64,000 nt of DNA from Azospirillum sp. 47_25. GTDB lineage: Bacteria > Pseudomonadota > Alphaproteobacteria > RF32 > CAG-239. Below, one piece after another: positions 27,109 through 35,944 of this stretch. The notes beneath the pieces were generated by a model. That model was not told where the DNA came from. It did not search any database and was given only the letters and a program-made list of their open reading frames with translations. Positions within the stretch are counted from its first letter, which is position 1; each line of letters opens with the position of its first letter. A program made the position numbers and the translations under genes. The DNA is taken from positions 17,459-81,458 of the forward strand of contig MNTU01000038.1 of NCBI GenBank assembly GCA_001917125.1. Reading direction: 5' to 3'.

Positions 27109-28188
27109 ATGAACTTAACATTTCTCATTATCGCCGCCGTTCTTTTATGCTGTTTTTTTGCCGCTTATCTCTGGTTCGCCGTTATCAACCGCCGGCTGAA
27201 CGACATTTCTTTCGGTTCCCCTTTTTTCGGTAATGTTTTTTTTCCGGTCTGGCTCGTCGCCTTTGCCGGATGCACTGCCCTTTATTTTCTGCTGCCGGAA
27301 CAAAACGATCAGCTGTTCGACATTTCGTTTTTGAACGTCGCCGCCGCTTTCATATCGGCTGCCGCCGTCTGCCTGCTGTCACTGCATGCACGCATCGCCC
27401 GCTGGAATTATGCCCTGTTTTTAGCGGCGGCAATATTAAACACCCTTTTGCTCCCTCAGGATTTTATGCTTTTTGAGGGCACACTTCCTTTCTGGCTTGA
27501 TCGTCTGACCATTGCTCTGATTTGGAGCCTTTTTGCCTGGGCATACAAATATCTTGACGGACTGGAAGGCATTGTCGTCGTTCAAACTGTCACCCCGCTG
27601 TGCGGTATGGTAATTCTCGCTTTTCTCGGCACAATTCCGATTCTCACCGGCTGTTTCAGTGCCGTTTTTGCCCTGATTATGACGGCCTACGCCGTTTATA
27701 ACTGGTATCCGGCCCAATTGCGGCTGACAACATCCGGCTGCCAGGCGCTCGGCTTCCTTACCGCCTGGCTGTTTATGCTGGCTGCCCGTGAAGGATCAGC
27801 CTCCTGCGCTCTGATTTTCAGCCTCTATTATATTGTTGAAGTTATCTGGGCCGGTCTCAAAAAACTGAGCCGCAAACCGCAATATCAGGAAATCGTTCCC
27901 AACACATTCTATTACCAGACCAACCTTTCCGGTCTGTCGCCGGACATCATCAGCGAAAACATTTTCAAGTTGGATGCCCTGCTGGTCATTTTCGGATGCT
28001 TTCAGATTTATGCGCCGAACAGCTACTCTCTCGCCATTTTAGGCGTAATTCTCACGTTTTGGTTTTTAAACCACCTCCGCAACTGGCAGGTAGCGGAACG
28101 CAGTCTCGGTGAAATCAACCGGGAAGTCGTTAAAGACCTCAAAGAAAACGTTGAGGATATCAAAAAAAACCTTGATAAGGACATCTAA
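27109..28188 (+). CDS. Polytopic membrane protein of unknown function
   Basis: 359 residues with roughly nine or ten hydrophobic segments in the first 215 residues and two more around 285-325. The first helix is followed by RRLNDISFGSPFFGNVFFP; the C-terminal tail is a charged coiled-coil-like segment ending VEDIKKNLDKDI. No family was recognised. The next gene starts 5 bp later and encodes a TPR-like protein, so the two probably work together at the inner membrane. Confidence 0.6.
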   Translation: MNLTFLIIAAVLLCCFFAAYLWFAVINRRLNDISFGSPFFGNVFFPVWLVAFAGCTALYFLLPEQNDQLFDISFLNVAAAFISAAAVCLLSLHARIARWNYALFLAAAILNTLLLPQDFMLFEGTLPFWLDRLTIALIWSLFAWAYKYLDGLEGIVVVQTVTPLCGMVILAFLGTIPILTGCFSAVFALIMTAYAVYNWYPAQLRLTTSGCQALGFLTAWLFMLAAREGSASCALIFSLYYIVEVIWAGLKKLSRKPQYQEIVPNTFYYQTNLSGLSPDIISENIFKLDALLVIFGCFQIYAPNSYSLAILGVILTFWFLNHLRNWQVAERSLGEINREVVKDLKENVEDIKKNLDKDI

Positions 28189-28193
28189 GCCGC

Positions 28194-29552
28194 ATGACTG
28201 TTTTTGCCTCTTTCAAAAAACTGTTCCGTCCGAAACCTGAACGGCTGCCCGAAAGGTTAGCGGCGTGCTCGGCCGTCAAATTCAAAGTTGTCGTTATCGA
28301 TTTTCTTGATAACATTGAAAGCAGTGGCGGCGAAAATCTGGCCCGGCTTCTCAGCACTCAGGAAGGACTGAGCCTTTCTTTCTTTGATGAAAACTTTCCC
28401 AAAAGTTTTCTCAACCTTGAAAGCCGAACCCTGTTTGACCTTATCGACCGCGGACAGGCCATTATCGAAAAAACCGGCGCTGACGTCATCATTTGGGGAT
28501 ACCGCGACAACGACCGCATCCGCCTCAATTTCCAAACCGAAAGGCAATATGAAAACGAAGACAACGCCTACATCTCCCTGCTTGACAGCTTTTTCTTTCC
28601 GGCCTGTTTCTTTGAACATCCCGGACAGTTTCCCTCGGCTATCTTAAACCTGATTTACGGAGCGGTCATCAGCTCGCTGAACCCGGTTAATGCGGCGGCT
28701 AAAATCCAAAAACGTTATCTGTTGAAAAAGATAATCGACAAGCTCACCAAAGACAATTCTGCCAAAGCCGTTTCGGTTGAATATATGCCGTATATCATGA
28801 ATTTTCTCGGTATAATTTATCTCAACTACGCCCATGACAACCGTGATGAAAAAGACTTCAAAATAACCAAAAGCCTGTTTGAAACAGCCATCAAACATCA
28901 GGATTTAATCACCTCGCCCCTTCACCTTGGCTGTATTTACTACCACCTCGGACAGCTTTACGACTGCGGTACCCGCTATATGGAAAATCGTCCGGGAAGC
29001 TATTTCAAAGGCGCCATTGAATTTTACCGTCAGGCTCAGCGTTACCTAGGCAAATATACTTATCCTTACGATTACGGCTATATTTCATACCGGCTGTCTC
29101 ACCTGTTTTTTAATTTTTGGCGCCAAAAAGAAGACATTCAGGCTCTGCGTGATGCCGTCTTTCAGCTGCGGGAAGCCGAAAAGATCTATACTTATGCCCT
29201 CTTTCCGGACTTTTGGGCCGTTATTCAGGGCGAACTCGGTCAAATGCTCGGCCTGCTGGGGAACCTGACCAAAAGCGAAGACATCTCCGAACTTGCGGTC
29301 AACTGCTATCGCAACCAGCAAAAAGTTATAACCGAACGCCGCGACCCGATAACTTGGGCCCTGGCACAGGAAAACATCGGCGACATCTACTACCGCATCG
29401 GCAAAAACAGCGAAGACCGCCCGCATCTTGAAGACGCTCTGGAATGCTACCATGACGCCCTCTATATCTTCGAAAACGCCGGCAACGAAGATAAAATCAA
29501 AAATATCATGACCAGCATTGCCCGCACCAACCAGTGCTTAAATTTGATTTAG
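28194..29552 (+). CDS. TPR-like repeat protein of unknown function
   Basis: 452 residues. The N-terminal ~160 residues form an alpha/beta region (FKVVVIDFLDNIESSGGENL, GADVIIWGYRDNDRIRL) that is not recognised. The C-terminal ~270 residues contain helical pairs of TPR/SEL1 type, for example LGCIYYHLGQLYDCGTRY and LAQENIGDIYYRIGKN. There is no signal peptide. It is coupled to the upstream membrane protein and may be its cytoplasmic partner. Confidence 0.6.
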   Translation: MTVFASFKKLFRPKPERLPERLAACSAVKFKVVVIDFLDNIESSGGENLARLLSTQEGLSLSFFDENFPKSFLNLESRTLFDLIDRGQAIIEKTGADVIIWGYRDNDRIRLNFQTERQYENEDNAYISLLDSFFFPACFFEHPGQFPSAILNLIYGAVISSLNPVNAAAKIQKRYLLKKIIDKLTKDNSAKAVSVEYMPYIMNFLGIIYLNYAHDNRDEKDFKITKSLFETAIKHQDLITSPLHLGCIYYHLGQLYDCGTRYMENRPGSYFKGAIEFYRQAQRYLGKYTYPYDYGYISYRLSHLFFNFWRQKEDIQALRDAVFQLREAEKIYTYALFPDFWAVIQGELGQMLGLLGNLTKSEDISELAVNCYRNQQKVITERRDPITWALAQENIGDIYYRIGKNSEDRPHLEDALECYHDALYIFENAGNEDKIKNIMTSIARTNQCLNLI

Positions 29553-29616
29553 AAACCGGGAAACAATCCCTGTCGTTAACCGTTTTAAATTTCCGTAAAA
29601 AATAAGAAAAAACTTC

Positions 29617-29647
29617 TTGACTTAGAGCATACTCTAAAAATTATGCT
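29617..29647 (+). promoter_or_regulatory. MerR-type promoter 1 (19-bp spacer)
   Basis: TTGACT (29617-29622), a 19-bp spacer and TATGCT (29642-29647). A perfect dyad TTAGAG-CATA-CTCTAA (29622-29637) lies in the over-long spacer, the classic arrangement of promoters untwisted by MerR-family activators. The regulator gene is not in the window. Confidence 0.75.
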
Positions 29648-29674
29648 GATAAATATTTTAACGGAACCAACAAA

Positions 29675-30319
29675 ATGAATCGACGCAATTTTATTAAAAA
29701 CACCCTGATTGCCGCGGCAGTTGCCGCCGGCGGCTCAATCTTGGGAAAAACGGCAAAATCAGCTCTTTTACGGGAGAATAAAAAAATGAAGATCCTCGTT
29801 TTAACCGGAAGTCCGCGCCCAAACGGCAATTCCAACACCTTGGCCGACAACTTCATTAAAGGCGCCGAAGCCGCCGGCCATAAAGTCTTTCGCTTCGATG
29901 CCGCTTTCAAACAGGTTCACCCCTGCATTGCCTGTAATTCCTGCGGCATGAACGGCCCTTGCGTTTTCAAAGACGATTTTGAATTTGTCCGCACCCACAT
30001 CATCGATGCCGATATGGTTGTCTTTGCCACACCGATGTATTACTTCGGATTTTCCGCCCAGCTTAAAAGCGTTATTGACCGTTTCTACGCCGTTAACGGC
30101 CAAATCCATCGCCCCAAAAAAGCGGCTCTGTTGATGACTTATGCCAACACCGCCGCCTCTGAAGCCGAACCGATTAAAATGCATTATAACGTTCTGTTGA
30201 ACTATCTCGGCTGGACCGACGCGGGACAAATTATCGTTCCCGGCGTCTGGCCCGTTGGTGCGGTTAATCAAACCGACTACCCTCGACAGGCTTATGAGCT
30301 GGGCAAAAATTTAAAATAA
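29675..30319 (+). CDS. Flavodoxin-fold NAD(P)H-dependent FMN reductase with Tat-like leader
   Basis: 214 residues. The first 37 form a twin-arginine-type leader, MNRRNFIKNTLIAAAVAAGG. The flavodoxin-like domain starts at MKILVLTGSPRPNGNSNTL (FMN phosphate loop), with CIACNSCGMNGPC near 88-100 and FATPMYYFGFSAQLKSVIDRF. An internal ATG at codon 38 has its own GGGAG ribosome site, so a cytoplasmic form is also possible. It reduces FMN or quinone-like substrates in relatives. It is under a MerR-type promoter. Confidence 0.8.
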   Translation: MNRRNFIKNTLIAAAVAAGGSILGKTAKSALLRENKKMKILVLTGSPRPNGNSNTLADNFIKGAEAAGHKVFRFDAAFKQVHPCIACNSCGMNGPCVFKDDFEFVRTHIIDADMVVFATPMYYFGFSAQLKSVIDRFYAVNGQIHRPKKAALLMTYANTAASEAEPIKMHYNVLLNYLGWTDAGQIIVPGVWPVGAVNQTDYPRQAYELGKNLK

Positions 30320-30359
30320 CCGCCCATAAAATAAATGGTAAATTTTTATAAAAAAAGAC

Positions 30360-30390
30360 TTGACTTAGAGTAAGCTCGAAATGCTAAGCT
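30360..30390 (+). promoter_or_regulatory. MerR-type promoter 2 (19-bp spacer)
   Basis: TTGACT (30360-30365), 19 bp, TAAGCT (30385-30390). The dyad is imperfect, TTAGAG-TAAG-CTCGAA, and matches promoter 1 in 9 consecutive bases (TTGACTTAGAG). It drives the aldo/keto reductase to tatC operon. Confidence 0.72.
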
Positions 30391-30423
30391 TCTGTAAACT
30401 CGATTTATTAGAGGAGTTTTTTG

Positions 30424-31662
30424 ATGAACAGACGCGAATTTTTAATGATAACCCTTGCCGCTTTTGCCCTTTCGGCCCTGCCCAAGCTGACATTTGCCGA
30501 AACCATTCCGGTTTCTGACGCCGTTAAGCATAAAATCGACCCCAAAAATAAACTCGGATTCGGCTTTATGCGGCTGCCGCTGAAAAATCCGGAAGACCAG
30601 ACCTCCATCGACTATGCGGCTCTCAATCAAATGGTAGATCTGTTTTTACAACGCGGTTTCACTTATTTTGACACCGCCTGGATGTATATGGGTTATGAGA
30701 GCGAAGTCGCCCTCCGCAAATCGTTGGTCGAACGCCACCCCAGAAATAAATTTACCGTTGCCAGCAAACTCCCGATCGGTTATCTGAAAAGCAAAGAAGA
30801 ACAAGAACAGATTTTTAACAAACAGCTGGAAAAAACCGGACTGGATTACTTCGACTATTATTTGGTTCACAACGTCAATGCCAACACCATCGGCAATGCC
30901 CGCCGATATGACAGCTTCAAATTTATCGCCGACAAGAAAAAGGAAGGCAAAATCAAACATATCGGTTTTTCTTTTCATGATAAGCCGGAACTGTTGGAAG
31001 AAGTGTTGAAAGAGCACCCCGAAGTTGAATTCGTCCAGTTGCAGATTAACTATATTGACTGGGACAACGCCAGCATTCAGTCACGCAAATGCTATGAAAT
31101 TGCTCAGAAATACAACAAACCGGTTGTCGTTATGGAACCGGTCAAAGGCGGCAGCCTGGCCGTTGTACCGCCGGCAGTCGAAAAAATCTTCAAAGAAGCC
31201 GAACCGAATATGTCGGTAGCCTCCTGGGCGATTCGTTATGCGGCATCCCTCCCCGGTGTCATGATGGTTTTAAGCGGCATGAGCAATATGGAACAGTTGG
31301 AAGACAACACCTCATATATGCAAAACTTCAAACCGCTGGACGACAAGGAAATGAAAGTCATCGAAAACGCGGTAAAAACATTGCATGCGTCGGTTTCGAT
31401 TCCCTGCACCGCCTGCAAATACTGCGTCGAATTCTGCCCGATGAAAATAGCCATTCCCGACTACTTCGCCTTATACAATGCCGAAAAACAGGAACGCTCG
31501 GACAAACCGTTCAATGCTCAGCGTCTGTACTACGATAATCTCACCAAATCGCACGGCAAGGCTTCTGCCTGCATCAGCTGCCGAATGTGCGAAAAACATT
31601 GTCCGCAGCATATTGAAATCAGCAAATGGATGAAAGAAGTAGCCAAAACATTTGAAGCATAA
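30424..31662 (+). CDS. Tat-exported aldo/keto reductase with C-terminal 2[4Fe-4S] ferredoxin domain
   Basis: 412 residues. The N-terminus [20 protein letters not shown] is a twin-arginine signal, cleaved near TFAET. The (beta/alpha)8 domain holds [13 protein letters not shown] (Asp and Tyr), VASKLP (Lys) and YYLVHN (His) of the AKR tetrad. After about residue 320, [12 protein letters not shown] and [12 protein letters not shown] supply eight cysteines for two clusters. It likely receives electrons from the polyferredoxin encoded downstream. Its cofactor and substrate are unknown. Confidence 0.85.
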   Translation: MNRREFLMITLAAFALSALPKLTFAETIPVSDAVKHKIDPKNKLGFGFMRLPLKNPEDQTSIDYAALNQMVDLFLQRGFTYFDTAWMYMGYESEVALRKSLVERHPRNKFTVASKLPIGYLKSKEEQEQIFNKQLEKTGLDYFDYYLVHNVNANTIGNARRYDSFKFIADKKKEGKIKHIGFSFHDKPELLEEVLKEHPEVEFVQLQINYIDWDNASIQSRKCYEIAQKYNKPVVVMEPVKGGSLAVVPPAVEKIFKEAEPNMSVASWAIRYAASLPGVMMVLSGMSNMEQLEDNTSYMQNFKPLDDKEMKVIENAVKTLHASVSIPCTACKYCVEFCPMKIAIPDYFALYNAEKQERSDKPFNAQRLYYDNLTKSHGKASACISCRMCEKHCPQHIEISKWMKEVAKTFEA

Positions 31663-31672
31663 GGAAACAAAC

Positions 31673-32254
31673 ATGAACAAAATTTTATTATTCGGAACCG
31701 TCATTTTTTCCATACTGGCATTCAGCGGTTACAAGGCCTTTGCCCAGCTGCGCGAAGAAAACAAACAGCCTGCGGCCGCCGCACCGAAAATCCTGATTGC
31801 CTATTATTCCTACAGCGGCAATACGAAAGAAGTTGCCGAAGCCATTCACGAAAAAATCGGCGGCGATATCTTTGAAATCAAAACCGAAGGAAGCTATCCC
31901 GAGGCATACCGCCCAATGACCCAGCAGGCAAAAAAAGAAATTCAGGACGGATACCGTCCCAAACTGACAACAAGCGTAGCCGACATTTCCCAATACGATA
32001 TCGTCTTCTTAGGCTCCCCCAACTGGTGGGGAACCATCACGCCGCAGGTCAGTAGCTTCCTCGCCGCATATAACCTTTCCGGCAAAACGGTTATCCCGTT
32101 CGTTACCCACGGCGGCGGCGGTGTTCAAAACACAGTAACCGACATGACTGCTCAATGCAAAGGCTGCCGGGTCTCCGACAACGGCTGGGGCGGCTACGGC
32201 AGCCGCACCATGGGTATTTCAGGCTGGTTGAAAGACTTGGGTTTGATAAAATAA
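31673..32254 (+). CDS. Exported flavodoxin
   Basis: 193 residues from the ATG at 31673 (AAGGA upstream). A Sec signal peptide MNKILLFGTVIFSILAFSG ends near AFAQL. The flavodoxin domain has the FMN loop YYSYSGNTKEVAEAI, a middle GSPNWWGTITPQV and a late loop FVTHGGGGVQNT. An exported flavodoxin is unusual because FMN must be loaded outside or by another route. It lies 10 bp after the AKR gene. Confidence 0.85.
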   Translation: MNKILLFGTVIFSILAFSGYKAFAQLREENKQPAAAAPKILIAYYSYSGNTKEVAEAIHEKIGGDIFEIKTEGSYPEAYRPMTQQAKKEIQDGYRPKLTTSVADISQYDIVFLGSPNWWGTITPQVSSFLAAYNLSGKTVIPFVTHGGGGVQNTVTDMTAQCKGCRVSDNGWGGYGSRTMGISGWLKDLGLIK

Positions 32255-32327
32255 ATACTTGTCTGAAACGAAAAACCGGACACGCTCTTACTGCCTGATT
32301 TAACAAACCTGTTGAAAAGAAAAGAAC

Positions 32328-33599
32328 ATGAACAAATATCGTTACTTAAGAGCCGGAGCCGCCGTTATCATCGGCATTCTGAGCGTTTCTGCCTTTGCCG
32401 GACTGTTTTATCCGCTCAAAATATTTGACTTTCAGCTGACTGCTTTGTTACAGCGCGTTTTGGTGGACTTTTCACTTTTCGCGGTGATTTTAGCCGCCGC
32501 GCTCGTGCTTTTCACTTTTCTTTTCGGACGAATATATTGTTCCATACTTTGCCCGCTCGGTTTGTATCAGGAATTTCTAATGCTCCTTTTCCGGCGCCGC
32601 ACCGGATTCCGACCAAACCGCCCCTACAAATATTTCCTTGCCGCTCTGGTTTTCGGCGCCTTAATCGGCGGAACGGCCGTTCTTGTTCGCCTGATTGATC
32701 CATATACGCTGTTCGGTTCTGCCGCCGGCAGTGCCTGGCTCGGTCTCAGCATATCAGCTCTGCTGGCTGTTCTCGTCTGGTTCAGAGGACGTCTCTTTTG
32801 CAGCAACATCTGCCCTGTCGGCGCTGTTTTGGGCATAATATCCAAACACGCCGTTAATAAAATTTACATTGAAAAAAGCCAATGCGTTTCCTGCGGCCTC
32901 TGCGCATCCCGCTGCCCCACCGGCAGCATAGACTTCAAAAACAAAACCGTTGACAATGAAACCTGTATCAAATGCTTCAACTGTCTGAGCCGCTGCCACA
33001 GAAACAGCCTTCATTACGGAACCGCACCGATTCCCGCGGCACCGTTCAGTCCGACACGCCGAAAATTGCTGACAGGCGGAGCCGTCGCGGCAATTTTCGT
33101 TCTCGCGCTGAAAAGCGGCATTGACTTAGGCAAAGCCGTTGCCGCCAAAGTAAAAAAAACCGTTTTGCCTGCAGGCACCGGAAATGCGGAAAACTTCGCC
33201 AACCGCTGCCTGAACTGCAATCTCTGCGTTCAAAACTGTCCGATGCAAATCATCAAAAAAGCCGACGGAGATTACCCGGCGGTTCATATTGACTACACCG
33301 ACGGTTTTTGCGATTATGATTGCCGTAAATGCTCGGAAATATGCCCCTCCGGCGCAATCAAACGGCTGACTTTGGCTGAAAAGCAGAAAACACAAATCGG
33401 CCTGGCCGTCATCAATGAAAACACCTGCATCAAATGCGGCCTCTGTGTCATGAAATGCCCCCGGGGAGCAATAAGCAAAGAAGACGGCAGTTTTCCGCTG
33501 ATTAACACAGATGAATGTATCGGCTGCGGCGCATGCCAAAACGCCTGCCCGGTCAAAGCCATAACCGTCATGCCGATTGAACAACAAAAAATACTGTAA
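32328..33599 (+). CDS. NapH/NapG-like fused membrane polyferredoxin
   Basis: 423 residues. The N-terminal ~170 residues are a NapH-like membrane domain with two CxxxCP motifs, GRIYCSILCPLG and GRLFCSNICPVG. Ferredoxin clusters CVSCGLCASRCP and CIKCFNCLSRC follow. At 240-260 there is an internal SPTRRKLLTGGAVAAIFVLA, a twin-arginine-like stretch, and then further clusters CLNCNLCVQNCP, CDYDCRKCSEICP, CIKCGLCVMKCP and CIGCGACQNACP. This looks like NapH joined to a NapG-type ferredoxin. It probably passes quinol electrons to periplasmic partners. Confidence 0.85.
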   Translation: MNKYRYLRAGAAVIIGILSVSAFAGLFYPLKIFDFQLTALLQRVLVDFSLFAVILAAALVLFTFLFGRIYCSILCPLGLYQEFLMLLFRRRTGFRPNRPYKYFLAALVFGALIGGTAVLVRLIDPYTLFGSAAGSAWLGLSISALLAVLVWFRGRLFCSNICPVGAVLGIISKHAVNKIYIEKSQCVSCGLCASRCPTGSIDFKNKTVDNETCIKCFNCLSRCHRNSLHYGTAPIPAAPFSPTRRKLLTGGAVAAIFVLALKSGIDLGKAVAAKVKKTVLPAGTGNAENFANRCLNCNLCVQNCPMQIIKKADGDYPAVHIDYTDGFCDYDCRKCSEICPSGAIKRLTLAEKQKTQIGLAVINENTCIKCGLCVMKCPRGAISKEDGSFPLINTDECIGCGACQNACPVKAITVMPIEQQKIL

Positions 33600-33611
33600 A
33601 GGAGAAAACAC

Positions 33612-33824
33612 ATGTCATTGGGATTAACCGAAATCGCCCTCATTTTAGTTGTCGTTCTGGTTTTATTCGGAGGCAAACGCATTCCCGAACTGGCCAAAGC
33701 GCTCGGTAAAGCACAATATGAATACAAAAAAGCCAAAGAAATGCTGCAAAATGAAGCCAAAGACTTAAAAGACAGCGTCGAAAAAGCGGCGGAAGAAGAA
33801 GAAAAGAAAAACAAAGACCAATAA
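33612..33824 (+). CDS. tatA: Twin-arginine translocase subunit TatA/TatE
   Basis: 70 residues. One N-terminal helix ([13 protein letters not shown]) is followed by the [16 protein letters not shown] hinge and amphipathic helix, then an acidic-basic tail. It forms the Tat pore. It lies 12 bp after the polyferredoxin gene, and its stop overlaps the tatC start. No tatB is present, as in minimal TatAC systems. Confidence 0.93.
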   Translation: MSLGLTEIALILVVVLVLFGGKRIPELAKALGKAQYEYKKAKEMLQNEAKDLKDSVEKAAEEEEKKNKDQ

Positions 33825-34540
33825 TGCAAGAACAAGACGAAAGCCTGATTCTGCATCTGGAAGCTCTGCGCACCATGTTGATAAAATGTTTTGTCGCATT
33901 GGGCGTCGGTTTGCTCCCGATGTTTCTCGCCGCCCCTTACGGCATGAACGGACTGATAAAAATCATTATCGGCAACAATAACGTTTCGCTCAACTACTTT
34001 TCGCCGATGGAAGTTTTTATCCTCCAGATTAAAATTGCCGTCGTCTTGGATTTACTGATCTGTTTTCCCTATATTGCGCGTCAGATATGGAAATTTTTGC
34101 TCCCGGCGCTTTACGACAATGAACGCAGGTTTATAAAATCGATTGTTTTCGCTTCTTCCGGTCTCTTCATCGTCGGCGTTCTGTTCTGCATCTTTTTTAT
34201 CCTGCCGCTGATTATCAATTTCGGCATCAGTTTTGCCACGCCGGACATTAAGGCGGTTTTCGGCATCTCCAACATTATCGGCCTGACTCTGATGCTGTCG
34301 GTCATATTCGGACTGATGTTTCAGTTTCCGTTGATAACTTATTCGCTGATTCGTGCCGGCATTGCCTCTTATGAAGGCATAAAAAACAAACGACCTTATA
34401 TTTTTGTCGCGATTTTAATCATTGCCGGCATACTCACCCCGCCGGACATCGTCAGCCAGCTGATGCTGACGATTCCGACTTATCTACTGTTTGAGGCGGG
34501 ACTTTTTGCCGCTCGCAAATATAAACGAACCGGAGACTGA
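33824..34540 (+). CDS. tatC: Twin-arginine translocase subunit TatC
   Basis: 238 residues with six membrane helices. Conserved pieces: HLEALRTMLIK at the N-terminus, YFSPMEVFILQIKIAV, and LTPPDIVSQLMLTIPTYLLFEAGL. It binds RR signal peptides. It is translationally coupled to tatA (TAATG). The operon encodes its own RR-leader substrates, so this may be a dedicated translocase; a second tat locus elsewhere cannot be excluded. Confidence 0.93.
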   Translation: MQEQDESLILHLEALRTMLIKCFVALGVGLLPMFLAAPYGMNGLIKIIIGNNNVSLNYFSPMEVFILQIKIAVVLDLLICFPYIARQIWKFLLPALYDNERRFIKSIVFASSGLFIVGVLFCIFFILPLIINFGISFATPDIKAVFGISNIIGLTLMLSVIFGLMFQFPLITYSLIRAGIASYEGIKNKRPYIFVAILIIAGILTPPDIVSQLMLTIPTYLLFEAGLFAARKYKRTGD

Positions 34541-34541
34541 A

Positions 34542-35678
34542 ATGTTAATATGGTATATCATTCTGGCAACAACCATCGCCGTCACCTGTGCCGGACTGCT
34601 TTTTCTCGCTAACCGGATTGCCCGCTCCCCTTTCACCGCAAAGCTCGGACAAGAAACGTCCAAACGGCGGAAAATCTTCGGTGCTGCCGCCGCCGTTTTT
34701 CTTTTTACCGCCCTCGCTCTCACTCTTAATCTGATGAACGCGGTAATTTGCCTGCTGCATATCGTTGTGCTCTGTTTGGCAGGCGACTTTGTTTTTGCCA
34801 TAATCCAACATTTCAGAAAACAACCATTCAGGCACGATTATGCCGGAATGGCCGCCCTCCTCCTGAGCCTTGCCGCATTAAGCGCCGGCTGGTATCTTGA
34901 CCACCATGTCTGGACCACAAACTACACAATCGAAACACCCAAAAAAATAAAAGACCTCCGTATAGTTCTGTTCGCCGATTCGCATATCGGAACAACATTT
35001 GATACCCGGGGTTTTGCCGAACATATCAGCGAAATGCAGCGGCAAAATCCGGATATCGTATTGGTTGCCGGTGATTTCGTTGACGACGGAACAACCCGTC
35101 AGCAGATGATTGAGGCCTGCCGGGCTTTGGGCTCCCTGCAAACAACCTACGGCGTTTATTTTGCTTTCGGCAATCACGACAAAGGCTACCACGATCCCGC
35201 CGCCCGGGGTTTCACCGGTGATGATTTAATAACTGAACTGAAAAAGAACAACGTTAAAGTTCTTCAGGATGAAAATACCCTGATTGACAACCGCTTTTAT
35301 ATCATCGGGCGCAAAGACTTCTCGGAAATTCTGCGCGGCAATCCCCGCCAAAGCATGAATGAATTGCTGCAAAACCTGAATAAAGAAAAATTCTCCATTA
35401 TCCTCGATCACCAGCCCAATGACTATAACAATCAAACCGATGCCGAAGCTGACCTTGTCCTCTCCGGACACACTCACGGCGGACAGCTCTTCCCCCTGAA
35501 TAAAGTCGGCGAATGGATTGGTGCAAACGATAAAACCTATGGATATGAAAAACGAAAACAAACAAACTTTATCGTCACATCCGGCCTCTCCGACTGGGCC
35601 ATCAAGTTCAAAACCGGTACAAAATCCGAATTTGTCGTCATTGATATCAAACACAACAACTCGCCCTCATCCCAATGA
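34542..35678 (+). CDS. Membrane-anchored metallophosphoesterase
   Basis: 378 residues from the ATG at 34542, one base after the tatC stop. Three or four N-terminal helices are followed by a calcineurin-like phosphoesterase domain: LFADSHIG, VAGDFVDDG, FGNHDKG, LDHQPND and SGHTHGGQ carry the metal ligands. Relatives include YkuE/YaeI-type enzymes acting on lipid or cell-wall phosphates. It closes the redox-Tat operon; its functional link to it is unknown. Confidence 0.85.
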   Translation: MLIWYIILATTIAVTCAGLLFLANRIARSPFTAKLGQETSKRRKIFGAAAAVFLFTALALTLNLMNAVICLLHIVVLCLAGDFVFAIIQHFRKQPFRHDYAGMAALLLSLAALSAGWYLDHHVWTTNYTIETPKKIKDLRIVLFADSHIGTTFDTRGFAEHISEMQRQNPDIVLVAGDFVDDGTTRQQMIEACRALGSLQTTYGVYFAFGNHDKGYHDPAARGFTGDDLITELKKNNVKVLQDENTLIDNRFYIIGRKDFSEILRGNPRQSMNELLQNLNKEKFSIILDHQPNDYNNQTDAEADLVLSGHTHGGQLFPLNKVGEWIGANDKTYGYEKRKQTNFIVTSGLSDWAIKFKTGTKSEFVVIDIKHNNSPSSQ

Positions 35679-35705
35679 GCCCGGACAAAGTTTAAACACA
35701 TCAAT

Positions 35706-35734
35706 AAAAAAACCTCCCATAGCGGAGGTTTTTT
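35706..35734 (+). terminator. Terminator of the redox-Tat operon
   Basis: AACCTCC/GGAGGTT stem with A-run before and T-run after. Confidence 0.85.
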
Positions 35735-35736
35735 GC

Positions 35737-35904
35737 TATTAGCTGATGAAGAGAAATTCTTGAGTTCCGTTTGTAACATTCATTCGCTTTGCTATCGCTT
35801 GCTCGCTCATTAACAAACTGTCACCTCTCGGAACGAAAATCTCCGCCGGAGATTTTCTATCGCCTCGCGCCCTCTCGGGTTCAAACCCCATTTCTTACTC
35901 TCCA
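35737..35904. repeat. Intergenic cassette C with T-arm-like end
   Basis: A non-coding segment lying between two hairpins, as in cassettes A, B and D. Its right end CTCGGGTTCAAACCCC is T-arm-like. Internally it has an inverted repeat GAAAATCTCC/GGAGATTTTC (about 35839-35860) and CG-rich text resembling cassette A. No tRNA follows; the island begins just beyond it. Confidence 0.4.
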
Positions 35905-35940
35905 TACACAAATCCCCTCTTTTACGAGGGGATTTGTGTA
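35905..35940. other. Perfect 15-bp hairpin at the left edge of the island
   Basis: TACACAAATCCCCTC and its exact reverse complement surround a 6-nt loop. There is no T-run, so it may be a DNA or RNA structural element rather than a simple terminator. It is followed by TGGCGGTGTAG, which looks like the truncated 3' end of a minus-strand tRNA. Confidence 0.6.
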
Positions 35941-35944
35941 TGGC

